In this document: piece after piece, positions 1-11,284 of the stretch
How positions within the stretch are numbered: the first letter of the stretch is position 1
How the letters are laid out: every line of letters starts with the position of its first letter
Source of the DNA: Camelimonas lactis
GTDB taxonomy: Bacteria > Pseudomonadota > Alphaproteobacteria > Rhizobiales > Beijerinckiaceae
DNA length: 64,000 bases
Reading direction: 5' to 3'
NCBI RefSeq assembly: GCF_004342915.1
Contig: NZ_SLWL01000007.1
Span: forward strand, 124,001 to 188,000
Program-made: the position numbers and the translations under genes
The notes under the pieces: generated by a model
The model's input: the letters and a program-made list of their open reading frames with translations, nothing else
Database searches by the model: none
What the model was told of the DNA's origin: nothing

Positions 1-1
1 G

Positions 2-1144
2 CAGGCGCAGGACAAGCCGGCTGGCAAGGACGAAATCCGCATCGGCAACGTCAACGCCTACAGCGGCCCCGCCGCGGTCTATGCGGTGCTCGGCAAGGTT
101 CCGGCGGCCTATTTCCGCATGATGAACGATCAGGGCGGCGTTGGCGGGCGCCAGATACGCTTCATCACCTATGATGACGCCTACAGTCCGCCCAAGACCG
201 TGGAGCAGACCCGCAAGCTGGTGGAAAACGATCAGGTGGCGGTGATGTATGGATCGTTGGGCGCCCCGACCAGCTCCGCGACGCTGAAATATCTCAACGG
301 CCACAAGATTCCGCACATCTTCATCGCCTCCGGCGCGACGAAATTTGGCGACCAGGCCGCATGGCCATGGACCATGGGCTTCCAGCCCAGCTACCAGACC
401 GAGGGCAAGGCGTTCGCGGCGAATATTCTCCAGACCAGGCCGGATGCGAAGATCGCGGTTCTGTATCAGAACGACGATTTTGGCCGCGACGTCCTCAAGG
501 GCTTCAAGGATGGTCTTGGCGACAAGGCGAAGATGATCGTCGCCGAAGCCTCCTATGAATCCACCGATCCGACTATCGATTCCCAGATCGTCAAGCTGAA
601 AGCCTCTGGCGCCGACGTGTTCATGAACATGACCACGCCGAAATTCGCCGCCCAGGCCATTCGCAAGATCGCTGAACTGGGCTGGAAACCGACGCACTAT
701 CTGGGTAGCAACGCCAATTCCATCGCTGCCGTGCTTGGCCCCGCCGGACTGGACAATGCAAAGGACATTATTTCCAGCGCCTATCTGAAGGACGCCAACG
801 ATCCGGAGTGGAAGGACGATCCGGCGTTCAAAAAATGGAATGCCTTCTATGACAAATATCTGCCCGACGCGGACCGCAAGGACGCGCTGACCGTCTACGC
901 CTATGTCGCCGCCCAGACGATGGAGCAGGTGTTGCGTCAGGCGGGCGACGACGTGACCCCCGCCAACATCATGAAGCAGGCGGCCAATCTGAAGCATTTC
1001 CGCTCCGATCTGCTGCTGCCAGGCATCGAGATCAACACGGCGCCGGACGATCACTATCCGATCGAACAGTTGCAGCTCATCCGCTTTGACGGAAAGCAGT
1101 ACGTGCGGTTTGGGCCGGTGATTGATTCATCGAAAAAACGCTGA
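2..1144 (+). CDS. Branched-chain amino-acid-type ABC transporter solute-binding protein (5' partial)
   Basis: The reading frame is open from the left edge, so the signal peptide and start lie outside the window; 380 residues remain. The product matches the periplasmic binding proteins of the LivK/Peripla_BP_6 family: an N-terminal strand EIRIGNVNAYSGP, then AYFRMMNDQGGVGGR and the helix YSPPKTVEQTRKLVE. A close paralogue lies at 11580-12788 and shares this helix nearly unchanged. Such proteins deliver amino acids, aromatic acids, fatty acids or other carboxylates to LivHMGF-type permeases. An acyl-CoA ligase gene follows about 185 nt downstream, which suggests that the imported ligand is a carboxylate activated with CoA. 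No permease or ATPase gene is next to it in the window. The substrate is unknown. Confidence 0.9.
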   Translation, partial: QAQDKPAGKDEIRIGNVNAYSGPAAVYAVLGKVPAAYFRMMNDQGGVGGRQIRFITYDDAYSPPKTVEQTRKLVENDQVAVMYGSLGAPTSSATLKYLNGHKIPHIFIASGATKFGDQAAWPWTMGFQPSYQTEGKAFAANILQTRPDAKIAVLYQNDDFGRDVLKGFKDGLGDKAKMIVAEASYESTDPTIDSQIVKLKASGADVFMNMTTPKFAAQAIRKIAELGWKPTHYLGSNANSIAAVLGPAGLDNAKDIISSAYLKDANDPEWKDDPAFKKWNAFYDKYLPDADRKDALTVYAYVAAQTMEQVLRQAGDDVTPANIMKQAANLKHFRSDLLLPGIEINTAPDDHYPIEQLQLIRFDGKQYVRFGPVIDSSKKR

Positions 1145-1329
1145 CGGCGCGCCGGCTGTTCATGGGGCGCCGCCATCCCTGGACGTCGCCGGCAAGCTCT
1201 CCAGCGAAAGGACACGGGCAGAACCGTTCAGGCCGGACAGGTTCTGCGCCACCGCATGTTTCGACGCGTTTTCCTGACACAAGGCGGCCTCCGCGCCGCC
1301 GGAGAACGCCCCAGGGCAGGAACGCCGCC

Positions 1330-2976
1330 ATGAACCGCATCACGCCGGAGACGCTTGCCGCGCCCACGGTTTTCGCCATCTTCCGCAACGTCGCCTCGCT
1401 CTACCCGGACAATGCGTTCATCGCCGTCGGGCCGCTGGCGACGCGGCCGTATCTGCCGGAGGGGGTGGAATACACCTACGCCGCCACCCGCGCCATTGTC
1501 GATGATCTGGCCGCCCGTTATCGCGCCGCCGGCTATGGGCCTGGCCATCGCGTCGCGGTTCTGCTGGAAAACCGGCCGGAGCATTTTTTCCATTTTCTCG
1601 CCCTCAACAGCCTCGGCGTATCGCTCGCGCCAGTGAACCCGGACTACCGGCCCGACGAAATGCGCTATCTGCTTGAGCATGCGGAAGCATCGTTGCTGGT
1701 CGCCTTGCCCGAGCGGCTGGAGCAGGCGCGGCGCGCGCTCGACCTGTGCGCCGACCCACCGCCGCTGCACGACGTCACGTCGGACGCGCCATTTGCGCCG
1801 GCGCGCACCCCGGCCGGACCGGCGACGCCGGATCTGGATACGGAAACCTGCCTTTACTACACGTCGGGCACCACCGGCCGGCCCAAGGGCTGCGTCGCCA
1901 CCAACCAGTATTACGTCAGCGTTGGACGGGGCTGCTGCGGCAATACCGGCCTCGGACGATATCGCGAGGGGCTGGAGCGCATCTACAATCCCCTGCCGCT
2001 GTTTCATATCAACGCCGGCGTGTTCAGCTTCATGGCGGCGTTGATGACCGGCGGTTGCGTCATCCTGCCCGACCGTTTTCATCCGCACAGCTGGTGGAGG
2101 GAGCTGGCCGACAGCCGCGCCACCATCGCCCACTATCTCGGCGTAATCCCCGGCATGTTGATGAAACTGGAGCCGACGCCAGAAGACCAGGCGCACGGGT
2201 TGCGCTTCATGCTGGGCGCCGGCGTCGAGCCGGAGATTCATGGCGCCTTCGAGGAACGCGTCGGCGCGCCGCTGCTCGAACTGTGGGGCATGACCGAAAC
2301 CGGCGGCGGCTTCTTCGCCGATACCGAGCCGCGCATGATCCACACCCGCGCCATGGGCCGGCCCCTCGGCCGGCCGGGGCTGGACCTCGACGCCCGCGTC
2401 GTTGACGCCGACGACCATGACTTGCCGGTGGGGCAGGAGGGACAGTTGCTGGTGCGCCGTTGCGGCGATAATCCGCGTCTTGGCATGTTCCGGGAATATC
2501 TCAAGAACCCCGAAGCGACGGCGGAGGCCTGGCGCGGCGGCTGGTTCCACACCGGCGACGTGGTGCGCCAGGACGAAACCGGCATGCTGTATTTCGTCGA
2601 CCGCAACAAGAATATCATCCGTCGCTCCGGCGAGAACATCGCGGCCGCCGAGGTGGAGGCGACGCTGCTGGCGCACCCGGACGTTGCGGAAGTGGCGGTG
2701 GTGGCGGCGCCCGACGAGGTGCGCGAGCAGGAAGTTTTCGCCTGCATCGTGCTGCGGGCGCCTGAAACCGCCAGCGAGGACACGGCGCGGGCCCTGTTCG
2801 CGTGGGCCAACGAGCGGCTGGCCTATTTCAAGCCGCCGGGCTGGGTGCTGTTTCTGGATGCGCTGCCCAAAACCAGCACCCAGAAGGTGCAAAAGAGCGA
2901 ACTGTTCGCCGCCGGGGCCGATCCGCGCAAGGCCGATGGGACGATCGATCTGCGGGGTCTGAAAAGGCGGGGGTAG
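1330..2976 (+). CDS. AMP-dependent acyl-CoA synthetase/ligase
   Basis: This 548-residue adenylate-forming enzyme would activate a carboxylic acid with ATP and CoA. The A3 P-loop reads YYTSGTTGRPKG, followed by the LWGMTETGGG motif, the hinge region WFHTGDVVRQDE and DRNKNIIRRSGENIAAAEVE, and the C-terminal catalytic lysine region KTSTQKVQK. It resembles the crotonobetaine/carnitine-CoA ligase (CaiC) side of the family more than classical FadD, but the substrate cannot be read from sequence. The ATG at 1330 was chosen because it follows GGGCAGGA and the conserved domain begins right after it; the frame is open 168 nt further upstream with low-complexity Arg/Pro-rich sequence. It lies behind a solute-binding protein gene, the same pairing seen at 11580-14448. 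Confidence 0.9.
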   Translation: MNRITPETLAAPTVFAIFRNVASLYPDNAFIAVGPLATRPYLPEGVEYTYAATRAIVDDLAARYRAAGYGPGHRVAVLLENRPEHFFHFLALNSLGVSLAPVNPDYRPDEMRYLLEHAEASLLVALPERLEQARRALDLCADPPPLHDVTSDAPFAPARTPAGPATPDLDTETCLYYTSGTTGRPKGCVATNQYYVSVGRGCCGNTGLGRYREGLERIYNPLPLFHINAGVFSFMAALMTGGCVILPDRFHPHSWWRELADSRATIAHYLGVIPGMLMKLEPTPEDQAHGLRFMLGAGVEPEIHGAFEERVGAPLLELWGMTETGGGFFADTEPRMIHTRAMGRPLGRPGLDLDARVVDADDHDLPVGQEGQLLVRRCGDNPRLGMFREYLKNPEATAEAWRGGWFHTGDVVRQDETGMLYFVDRNKNIIRRSGENIAAAEVEATLLAHPDVAEVAVVAAPDEVREQEVFACIVLRAPETASEDTARALFAWANERLAYFKPPGWVLFLDALPKTSTQKVQKSELFAAGADPRKADGTIDLRGLKRRG

Positions 2977-3003
2977 GCGGCGGGGGGAGATGCTAACGCC
3001 GTC

Positions 3004-4305
3004 TCACACCACCCGGTACAGGTCGGCGCGGGTCGGCGGCAGGTTGGACGGGCCCTTCAGGCGCTTCTGGCCCAGCGTCTGGTATATGCCGACATTGTTG
3101 CGCTCGAAGGCGATGGAGCAGGCGGCCAGATACATCAGCCAGACGCGGTATTTCACCTCGCCGACCTCGGCGATGGCGGCGTCGCGATTGGCCAGCAGCC
3201 TGTCGTGCCAGGCGCGGCAGGTGCGCATGTAATGCTCGCGCCAGCATTCCACATCGCGAATTTCAAAGCCGCCGCGCTCCATGGCCGTCAGCGTGCCGCT
3301 GAGCGTCTCCAATTCGCCGCCGGGGAAAATGTAGCGGGTGAGGGCGGCGAAATCCGCGCGCTTCTTCTTTCTGGTGGCGCTTTTGCCAGGCCGGACAATG
3401 CCGTGGTTGAGGAACAGGCCGCCGGGTTTCAGCAGGCGCTGCATCGTACTGAAATAGGTCGGATAATTGGCGATGCCCACGTGCTCGATCATGCCCAGTG
3501 AACTGATCTTGTCGAAGCGCTCCGCCCCGGGCAGCTTGCTGTAGTCGATCAGCTCCACCGTGCAGCGGTCGGCGATGCCCAGCGCCTCGAACCGCGCCCG
3601 CGCCAGCTGCGCCTGCTGTTCGGACAGGGTGACGCCGTGCGCCGTGACGCCGAAACAGGTCACGGCGTGCGCCATCAGCGCGCCCCAGCCGCAGCCGATA
3701 TCGAGGAAAGTCTCGCCAGGCTGCAAACGCAGCCGCCGGCAGGTCATGTCGAGCTTGTCGACCTGGGCCTGTTCCAGCGAATTGGCCCAGTCCTTGTAAT
3801 AGGCGCAGGTATAGACCATGCGCTCGTCAAGGAAGAGCCGGTAAAAATCATTGGAGACATCGTAGTGATAGCTGATGTTCTTGCGGTTCTCGCCAGCGTC
3901 GCCGTCGCTCGGCGCGGATCTGGCGATGTCTTCCAGCGGCCATGGGCCGCCGCGCGGCGTGAACAGGAACTGCGCGCCGGCGCGCAGGGCCAGCTTGCGG
4001 TCGAGGGTGCGGCGGAACTCGCGGGTGCGCACGGCCGGTTTCGCCGCCACCAGATCGAACACGTCGCCATTGCGGATATCGACCCGGCCCGCCGCCCACA
4101 GGTTGGCGAGGGTGGCGACCGAGGGGCGCCGGACCAGCGCGCCAACCACGCCCTCGTCGCCCAGATAAACGCCGAGGCCGGTTTCCGGGTAGTCCGCCGG
4201 AACCCGCGACCCGTCCCAGAGGAAAAATCCTGGCTTCAGTTGCAGCCGCTCCCGCACGTGGGTCAGTAGCTGTTTCAACGTGGCGAGGCGTTTTTCGGCT
4301 GACAT
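3004..4305 (-). CDS. cfa: Cyclopropane-fatty-acyl-phospholipid synthase family methyltransferase
   Basis: The 433-residue product carries the CFA synthase hallmark HYDVSNDFYRLFLDERMVYTCAYY-type segment at about 147-170 and the SAM-binding motif I LDIGCGWGAL at about 201-210. CFA synthases add a methylene group from SAM across double bonds of membrane phospholipid acyl chains, usually in stationary phase or under acid stress. The N-terminal 130 residues fit the lipid-binding domain of longer family members. The start at 4305 is preceded by ACAGGAAC at good spacing; an in-frame extension upstream has no family features. It stands alone between a convergent ligase gene and a co-directional binding-protein gene. 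Some homologues methylate other lipids or polyketides, so the exact product is inferred. Confidence 0.9.
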   Translation of the reverse strand: MSAEKRLATLKQLLTHVRERLQLKPGFFLWDGSRVPADYPETGLGVYLGDEGVVGALVRRPSVATLANLWAAGRVDIRNGDVFDLVAAKPAVRTREFRRTLDRKLALRAGAQFLFTPRGGPWPLEDIARSAPSDGDAGENRKNISYHYDVSNDFYRLFLDERMVYTCAYYKDWANSLEQAQVDKLDMTCRRLRLQPGETFLDIGCGWGALMAHAVTCFGVTAHGVTLSEQQAQLARARFEALGIADRCTVELIDYSKLPGAERFDKISSLGMIEHVGIANYPTYFSTMQRLLKPGGLFLNHGIVRPGKSATRKKKRADFAALTRYIFPGGELETLSGTLTAMERGGFEIRDVECWREHYMRTCRAWHDRLLANRDAAIAEVGEVKYRVWLMYLAACSIAFERNNVGIYQTLGQKRLKGPSNLPPTRADLYRVV

Positions 4306-4559
4306 GTCGGTTCCTGTATGGCCGCCCGGGACCGGCGCCGCGACCGGTCGGACTGAACCGGTTTCGGCTCCGTCTTTTTGTACCGCCGCGTTCGCGAACG
4401 CAACGTGGCGTCGCGGTTGTTTCCGCTCCAGCTGGTGGGCGCCGCGCGTGAGGCGTCGGCCGGGCCACATGACCCGCCGCCCCGGGGCGGCTGAACGCCC
4501 CGGAGCCTTTCATGAAAGCCGGCTTGTCGACGAAACCGCGAAGGAGGCGCCAGGCGCGC

Positions 4560-5597
4560 CTAGCGCATCGGCGGGGCGTAGAGCACGCCGCCCATGTTCC
4601 AGAGCTGGTTCAGGCCGCGCGGCACGCCGAGCTTCGAGCCGGAGCCCAGGTTGCGCTCGTAGATTTCCGCGTAATTGCCTGTGGCCTTCACCGCGCGGAT
4701 CGCCCAGTCGGGGTCGAGGCCCATCGCCTTGCCGAAATTGCCTTCGGCGCCGGTGAAGCGGCGCACTTCAGGTTTCTGCGATTGCAGGGCCTTCTCCACG
4801 TCGGCGGCGGCGATGCCCAGTTCCTCGGCGTTGACCAGGGCGAAATTCACCCACTTCACCACGTTGAACCACGGGAAGTCATCGCTGCGCACCACGGGCC
4901 CCAGCGGCTCCCTGGAAATCACATCCGGCAACACCACGGCGTCGGCCGGCTTCGGCAGCTTGAGGCGCTCGCCATGCAGCGCCGACTGGTCGCGGGTCAG
5001 CACGTCGCATTTGCCGTCAGCGAAGGCGGCGGTGGCCTCGGCGGCGTTCGGGAACACCTTTTCTTCATAGGTCATGGAATTGGCCTTGAAGAAGTCGGCG
5101 AGGTTGAGCTGGCTGGTGGTGCCGGCCTCGACGCAGACCTTCGCCTTGTCCAGCGACAGGGCGCTGTCGACGCCCAGCGCGCGCTTCACCAGGAAACCCT
5201 GGCCGTCGTGATAGGTAATGCCGGCGAAGGCGAGGCCGAGCCCGGCTTCGCGGCCCAACGTCCACGACGTGTTGCGCGACAGCAGGTCCACCTTGCCGTC
5301 CTTCAGGGCGTCAAAGCGCTGGCTGGCGGACAGGGGGGTGAAGGTGACCTTGCTGGCGTCGCCGAGCGCCGCGGCCGCGACGGCGCGGCAGAAGTCGACG
5401 TCGAAGCCGCGCCAGACGCCCTTGTCGTCTTTCTCCGAGAAGCCGATGACGCCTTCGCTGACGCCGCAGTTGAGCGTTCCACGCTGTTTGACCGTATCAA
5501 GCGTTCCCGCCTGGGCCGACATGGCGAAGACGCCGGCCATCACGCCAGCGGCGACGCCGCTGAAACGGCGCAGGCTGGTCCATGGGGACTTGGACAT
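4560..5597 (-). CDS. aapJ: General L-amino acid ABC transporter substrate-binding protein, AapJ/BztA-like
   Basis: The 345-residue precursor has an N-terminal signal sequence (hydrophobic stretch with AMSAQA cleavage site near residue 31) followed by TLDTVKQRGTLNCGVSEG, the typical start of mature AapJ/BztA proteins. LSRNTSWTLGRE and the DGQGFLVKR segment are also family features. It would bind polar and general L-amino acids in the periplasm. The start at 5597 follows AGGGAGCC. No aapQ, aapM or aapP gene is adjacent, so it must share a permease encoded elsewhere or be an orphan receptor. The call is firm at family level; ligand range is inferred from rhizobial homologues. Confidence 0.88.
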   Translation of the reverse strand: MSKSPWTSLRRFSGVAAGVMAGVFAMSAQAGTLDTVKQRGTLNCGVSEGVIGFSEKDDKGVWRGFDVDFCRAVAAAALGDASKVTFTPLSASQRFDALKDGKVDLLSRNTSWTLGREAGLGLAFAGITYHDGQGFLVKRALGVDSALSLDKAKVCVEAGTTSQLNLADFFKANSMTYEEKVFPNAAEATAAFADGKCDVLTRDQSALHGERLKLPKPADAVVLPDVISREPLGPVVRSDDFPWFNVVKWVNFALVNAEELGIAAADVEKALQSQKPEVRRFTGAEGNFGKAMGLDPDWAIRAVKATGNYAEIYERNLGSGSKLGVPRGLNQLWNMGGVLYAPPMR

Positions 5598-5717
5598 GGC
5601 TCCCTTTCCCTTTCGCATATTTGCGGTCTGGAGCGGACGCCGGCCTGCTGGCGCCGGGCCCCTCCTCAATGTTGAGAGACGTTTGGGGGGCGTTGGCTTC
5701 GCCCGTCGATGCGCGGC

Positions 5718-6371
5718 TTACAGCGTCGCCTTGTGGCGAATGATGACCTTCGTGCCGACCGGAACCCGCTCGTACAGGTCGATGATGTCGCCGTTGGCGA
5801 GCCGGAAGCAGCCGGACGAAATGGCCTGCCCGATGGTTTCAGGCTGGTTGGTGCCGTGAATGCGGAACACCGTGGAGCCCAGATAGAGCGCGCGGGCCCC
5901 CATGGGATTGCCAGGGCCGCCGGCCATGAAGCGCGGCAGGTACGGCTGGCGCTTCAGCATGTCCGGCGGCGGCCGCCAGTCCGGCCACTCGGCCTTGCGC
6001 GTGACCTGAACCTTGCCGGACCAGGTGAAGCCTTCGCGGCCCACGCCAATGCCGTAACGCAGCGCCCGGCCATTGCCCTGCACGACGTAGAGAAAGCGCT
6101 CGTCGGAATGGATGATCACCGTGCCCGGGGCCTCGCTGGTGCGGTACAGCACCATCTGGCGGGCGAAGGGGCCGTCGGTGATGCGCACCTCCTCCGTGGA
6201 AATGCGGCCCGGCTCGTCGCCGATATCCATGGTTTCGCGGATCTCGGCCGGCGGGCGCGGCGGTTGCGGCGCCGCGAAGGCGGGCGCGGCGGCCATACAG
6301 GCCAGCGCAAGACCGGACATCACAAGGCCGGGCTTCACAAGACGATGGAAGATATTTCGATCGGATTTCAT
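5718..6371 (-). CDS. L,D-transpeptidase (YkuD domain)
   Basis: The 217-residue protein has a signal peptide (hydrophobic 12-33, AAPAFA site) and a YkuD catalytic domain. The active-site block is visible: IHGTN at 171-175 and SSGCFRL at 185-191, giving the catalytic Cys188 with His172 and Arg190. ALYLGS and the GGPGNPMGARAL segment fit the family. Enzymes of this type form 3-3 peptidoglycan cross-links or attach outer-membrane proteins to peptidoglycan, and their cysteine makes them insensitive to most penicillins. The start has GGGGAGCA upstream. It lies 16 nt behind a lipoprotein gene in the same direction, so the two are probably cotranscribed. Confidence 0.9.
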   Translation of the reverse strand: MKSDRNIFHRLVKPGLVMSGLALACMAAAPAFAAPQPPRPPAEIRETMDIGDEPGRISTEEVRITDGPFARQMVLYRTSEAPGTVIIHSDERFLYVVQGNGRALRYGIGVGREGFTWSGKVQVTRKAEWPDWRPPPDMLKRQPYLPRFMAGGPGNPMGARALYLGSTVFRIHGTNQPETIGQAISSGCFRLANGDIIDLYERVPVGTKVIIRHKATL

Positions 6372-6387
6372 GACGCGCTGCTCCCCG

Positions 6388-6882
6388 TCAGCTGCAACGG
6401 ACGAAGACAAAGGTGCCATAGCGCCGGTGCGCGTCGGGATCGACAAACCGCATGGTCAGCACATTGGGGGTGATGGACAGCAGCTCGCGGTCCTGCGGAT
6501 CGCCGGCGGGGGATTCAAAGCCGACATAGGTCCGGCCGTCGGGCCCGGCTTTCAGGCGCAGCTCATAGAGCTTGGCGTCATCCGCCACGTGCATCATCAC
6601 GCCGTCATTGGGGCCGCGAACGATCTTGTACGGCTGGCTGCACTGGGCTTTGGCCTGGGCCTCGGTGCGCTTGCGGTCCTTGTCGGTGTGGAATGAGGCG
6701 ATGCCCCAGCTGCCCACGAGCGCGTCGCGCGAGACGCCGGTTGGGCTGGGGGCCCGCGCCGTCGGCGACAGGCTGTCGCCCAGGCTGCAGGCGGCCAGCA
6801 CAAGCGGCAGCGCCACGGCGCAGGCGCGGGCGGCGAGTCCTGGACGCTTCATCCACGCGTCCTCGTCGCATGTCTGTGTCAT
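6388..6882 (-). CDS. Predicted lipoprotein of unknown function
   Basis: The 164-residue product has a lipoprotein signal: a hydrophobic stretch ending in the lipobox LAAC with the acylated Cys at residue 32. The mature part contains SWGIASFHTDKDRKR and ends YGTFVFVRCS, with about 120 residues that look like a small beta-rich domain. I do not recognise the family. A start at 6882 has AGAGGGAACGT upstream; an internal ATG at 6852 gives a more conventional short signal peptide and is also possible. Its stop is 16 nt before the L,D-transpeptidase start, so a role in the cell envelope alongside that enzyme is a reasonable inference. Confidence 0.75.
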   Translation of the reverse strand: MTQTCDEDAWMKRPGLAARACAVALPLVLAACSLGDSLSPTARAPSPTGVSRDALVGSWGIASFHTDKDRKRTEAQAKAQCSQPYKIVRGPNDGVMMHVADDAKLYELRLKAGPDGRTYVGFESPAGDPQDRELLSITPNVLTMRFVDPDAHRRYGTFVFVRCS

Positions 6883-7079
6883 ACGTTCCCTCTCCCACAT
6901 GATGATCATCCGGCGCCCGGCTCCCGGAAACGGGCAACGGCGCGCCAGCTGTTTGCCGCATCCTGGACGGCGGGGGGCCGGAACGCCAGAGCATGATCCC
7001 AAAAAGTGGACATCTCCTTGCGGAAACATCGCCGCCGCCGCTCCGGCATCCGCGACCTGGCCGATGCGGTCTCCCGGTT

Positions 7080-8030
7080 TCAGGGGGCGTCCTGCGCGCC
7101 AGCCCCGTTCGCCTGACAGGTCCCCGGGGCTGGCGGATTCGCAAGCAGGTTCGCGTGTTCCTCGCAGACCACCTCGCCGATCTGCGCGAACCGCTCCGCC
7201 AGCGGGTTCGTCTTGCGCCAGACCATGCCGATGGTGCGCGACGGGCGCGGTTGCGCCAGCCGGACCGTGCTCACATCAATGGAAGCCGTTTCCGGCGCCA
7301 CCGCCATTTCGGGGATCAGGGTGACGCCGATGCCGGCGCCGACCATGCGCACCAGGGTTGAGAGCGAACTGCCTTCCATCAGGTCCTTCGGCGCGCCGGG
7401 CGCCATGTTGCAGAATGCAAGCGCCTGATCGCGGAAGCAGTGGCCTTCTTCCAGCAGCAGCAGCCGCATTTCCCGCAACGCATCCGCGCAGGGGGGAGGT
7501 TTCATCCTGTCGGCGGACGGCCGGACAAGGACAAACTCCTCCTCGAACAGCGGCAGCTCCTGCAACACCGGCTCCAGCACCGGCAGGGCGACAATGGCGA
7601 CGTCCAGCCGGCCGTTGGTCAGATCCTCGATCAGTTTTTGCGTCACCGCCTCGCGCGGCCGCAGGTCCACCGCCGGGAACAGGTCGCCGAGCCGCCGGAT
7701 CACCGCCGGCAGCAGGTAAGGCGCCACCGTGGGAATCATGCCGATGCGCAGGTCGCCGGCCAGCGACTGGCTGGAGGCGCGGGCAAGATCGGCGAGCTCA
7801 TCCACGGATCGCAGGATATCGCGGGCGCGGCTGGCGAAAGCTTCGCCCAGGCTGGTGAGCCGGATCTGCCGGTGGTCGCGCTCCACCAGCGGCGCGCCGA
7901 GCAGCTCCTCAAGGTCCTTGATTTGCAGGGAAAGCGCCGGCTGGCTGATGGCGCAGGCGTCGGCGGCGCGGCCGAAATGGCGATGGTGGGCGAGGGCGGC
8001 GAAATAGCGGAGATGGCGGATCGATATCAT
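7080..8030 (-). CDS. oxyR: LysR-type peroxide sensor OxyR
   Basis: The 316-residue protein has an N-terminal LysR helix-turn-helix (ISIRHLRYFAALAHHRHFGRAA...SQPALS) and a C-terminal sensory domain with the OxyR redox pair in GHCFRDQALAFC: Cys198 and Cys207, spaced as in E. coli Cys199/Cys208. Peroxide oxidises the pair to a disulfide and converts the tetramer into an activator. It is divergent from the catalase-peroxidase gene, the usual target. No strong ribosome site precedes the ATG, and a candidate binding repeat overlaps the start codon, which would allow autorepression. Confidence 0.95.
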   Translation of the reverse strand: MISIRHLRYFAALAHHRHFGRAADACAISQPALSLQIKDLEELLGAPLVERDHRQIRLTSLGEAFASRARDILRSVDELADLARASSQSLAGDLRIGMIPTVAPYLLPAVIRRLGDLFPAVDLRPREAVTQKLIEDLTNGRLDVAIVALPVLEPVLQELPLFEEEFVLVRPSADRMKPPPCADALREMRLLLLEEGHCFRDQALAFCNMAPGAPKDLMEGSSLSTLVRMVGAGIGVTLIPEMAVAPETASIDVSTVRLAQPRPSRTIGMVWRKTNPLAERFAQIGEVVCEEHANLLANPPAPGTCQANGAGAQDAP

Positions 8031-8064
8031 TTGAAATAATTATCGACGCTATTTGAAAATTCAA
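8029..8064. promoter_or_regulatory. Candidate OxyR binding region between oxyR and katG
   Basis: ATTTGAAA occurs at 8029-8036 and again at 8051-8058, a start-to-start distance of exactly 22 bp. The second copy is part of an inverted repeat TTGAA-AA-TTCAA at 8053-8064. OxyR tetramers contact sites repeating every 22 bp on one DNA face, so spacing and position fit. Match to the E. coli ATAG/CTAT consensus is only partial (CTAT at 8049-8052), as is common in alphaproteobacteria. Confidence 0.5.
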
Positions 8065-8077
8065 GTTCTCATTATGA

Positions 8078-10351
<2,274 letters not shown>

Positions 10352-10374
10352 TCCCTGGCGTCCAGTCCAGGGTG

Positions 10375-10403
10375 GCCCGCCGGTATTCCGGCGGGCTTTT
10401 TTT
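10375..10403 (+). terminator. Rho-independent terminator of katG
   Basis: A perfect 9-bp stem GCCCGCCGG / CCGGCGGGC with loop TATT is followed directly by seven T residues, 23 nt after the katG stop. Confidence 0.95.
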
Positions 10404-10524
10404 ATGCGCGGCGTTCGTCCGGTCCGGTGCATGGCGCTGGCGGCGCTGGCTGGCCAGGTCATCGACAGGTCCTGCGGAGCCTGGTCTGCAGACACGCGCC
10501 GGCCACCCCGTGATCCGGGGCGGG

Positions 10525-11235
10525 TTATCCGTGTTCCAGCAGCCCGTCGATCATTCCGCCGGCCAGCTGGCCTGCGATCACCCTGTCGCTGTCGGTAAAC
10601 CGGCTGCGGTCGAGGATGGACAGCGAAATCGCCGACTGGTTCGACAGGGCGGTCAGGGATGACAGGAACATGAGCGCCGCAGTCTTGTCCCTGTCGGTGG
10701 TTGCGTCGCGACCGGACGCGATGGCCAGCAGGTCCGCCACCAGCAGCACGCCAGGTCGCCACAGTTCCTTCATCAGGTATTCATAGGCCGGCCCCCGGTC
10801 GCTCAATTCCCGCGACACAAAACGACTCTGGTGTGTCTCGCCCGCCTCCTGCATGAACGCCTCGATCAGGCCTTGCATGATCTCGAGCAGAATGTCCCGT
10901 GCTCCAGCGGCCGTGAGCGCGCCGGATCGCACGGCGGCCCGCGCTGCGGTGACTACTGGCGACATGCGGTCCTGGTAGCGGCCGAGAATGACCCGGGCGC
11001 AGGCGTGATGCAGCCCTTCCTTGTTACCGAAATGATAGGCAATCGCCGGCAGGGTGACGCCGGCCTCCGCTGCGATCGCGCGTGTTGTGGCGCCGGAAAA
11101 ACCCCGCTGCGCGAAACACTCCATCGCCGCGTCCAGAATACGCGGGCGCGTGTCGGCCGGCGGCTGGCGCCTTGGGCGCGCCGCCGTTCCGTTTTTCCGC
11201 CGCTGTCGTCGGACGTGCTGGTGTTCTTCAAACAT
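10525..11235 (-). CDS. TetR-family transcriptional regulator, CecR-like
   Basis: The 236-residue protein has a TetR helix-turn-helix near residues 30-75 (RILDAAMECFAQRGFSGATTRAIAAEAGVTLPAIAYHFGNKEGL) after a basic N-terminal tail. The C-terminal half, with FVSRELSDRGPAYEYLMKELWRP, looks like the DUF1956 ligand-binding domain of CecR (YbiH), though this is from memory of the family. The start at 11235 follows GCGGGAACTCA. It is divergent from the solute-binding-protein/acyl-CoA-ligase cassette starting at 11580 and probably controls it and itself; palindromes in the 344-bp gap are candidate operators. Confidence 0.88.
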   Translation of the reverse strand: MFEEHQHVRRQRRKNGTAARPRRQPPADTRPRILDAAMECFAQRGFSGATTRAIAAEAGVTLPAIAYHFGNKEGLHHACARVILGRYQDRMSPVVTAARAAVRSGALTAAGARDILLEIMQGLIEAFMQEAGETHQSRFVSRELSDRGPAYEYLMKELWRPGVLLVADLLAIASGRDATTDRDKTAALMFLSSLTALSNQSAISLSILDRSRFTDSDRVIAGQLAGGMIDGLLEHG

Positions 11236-11284
11236 TGAGTTCCCGCCTTGCAGCGCTTGCGCCCGGTGGATTCTCTTCATATAG

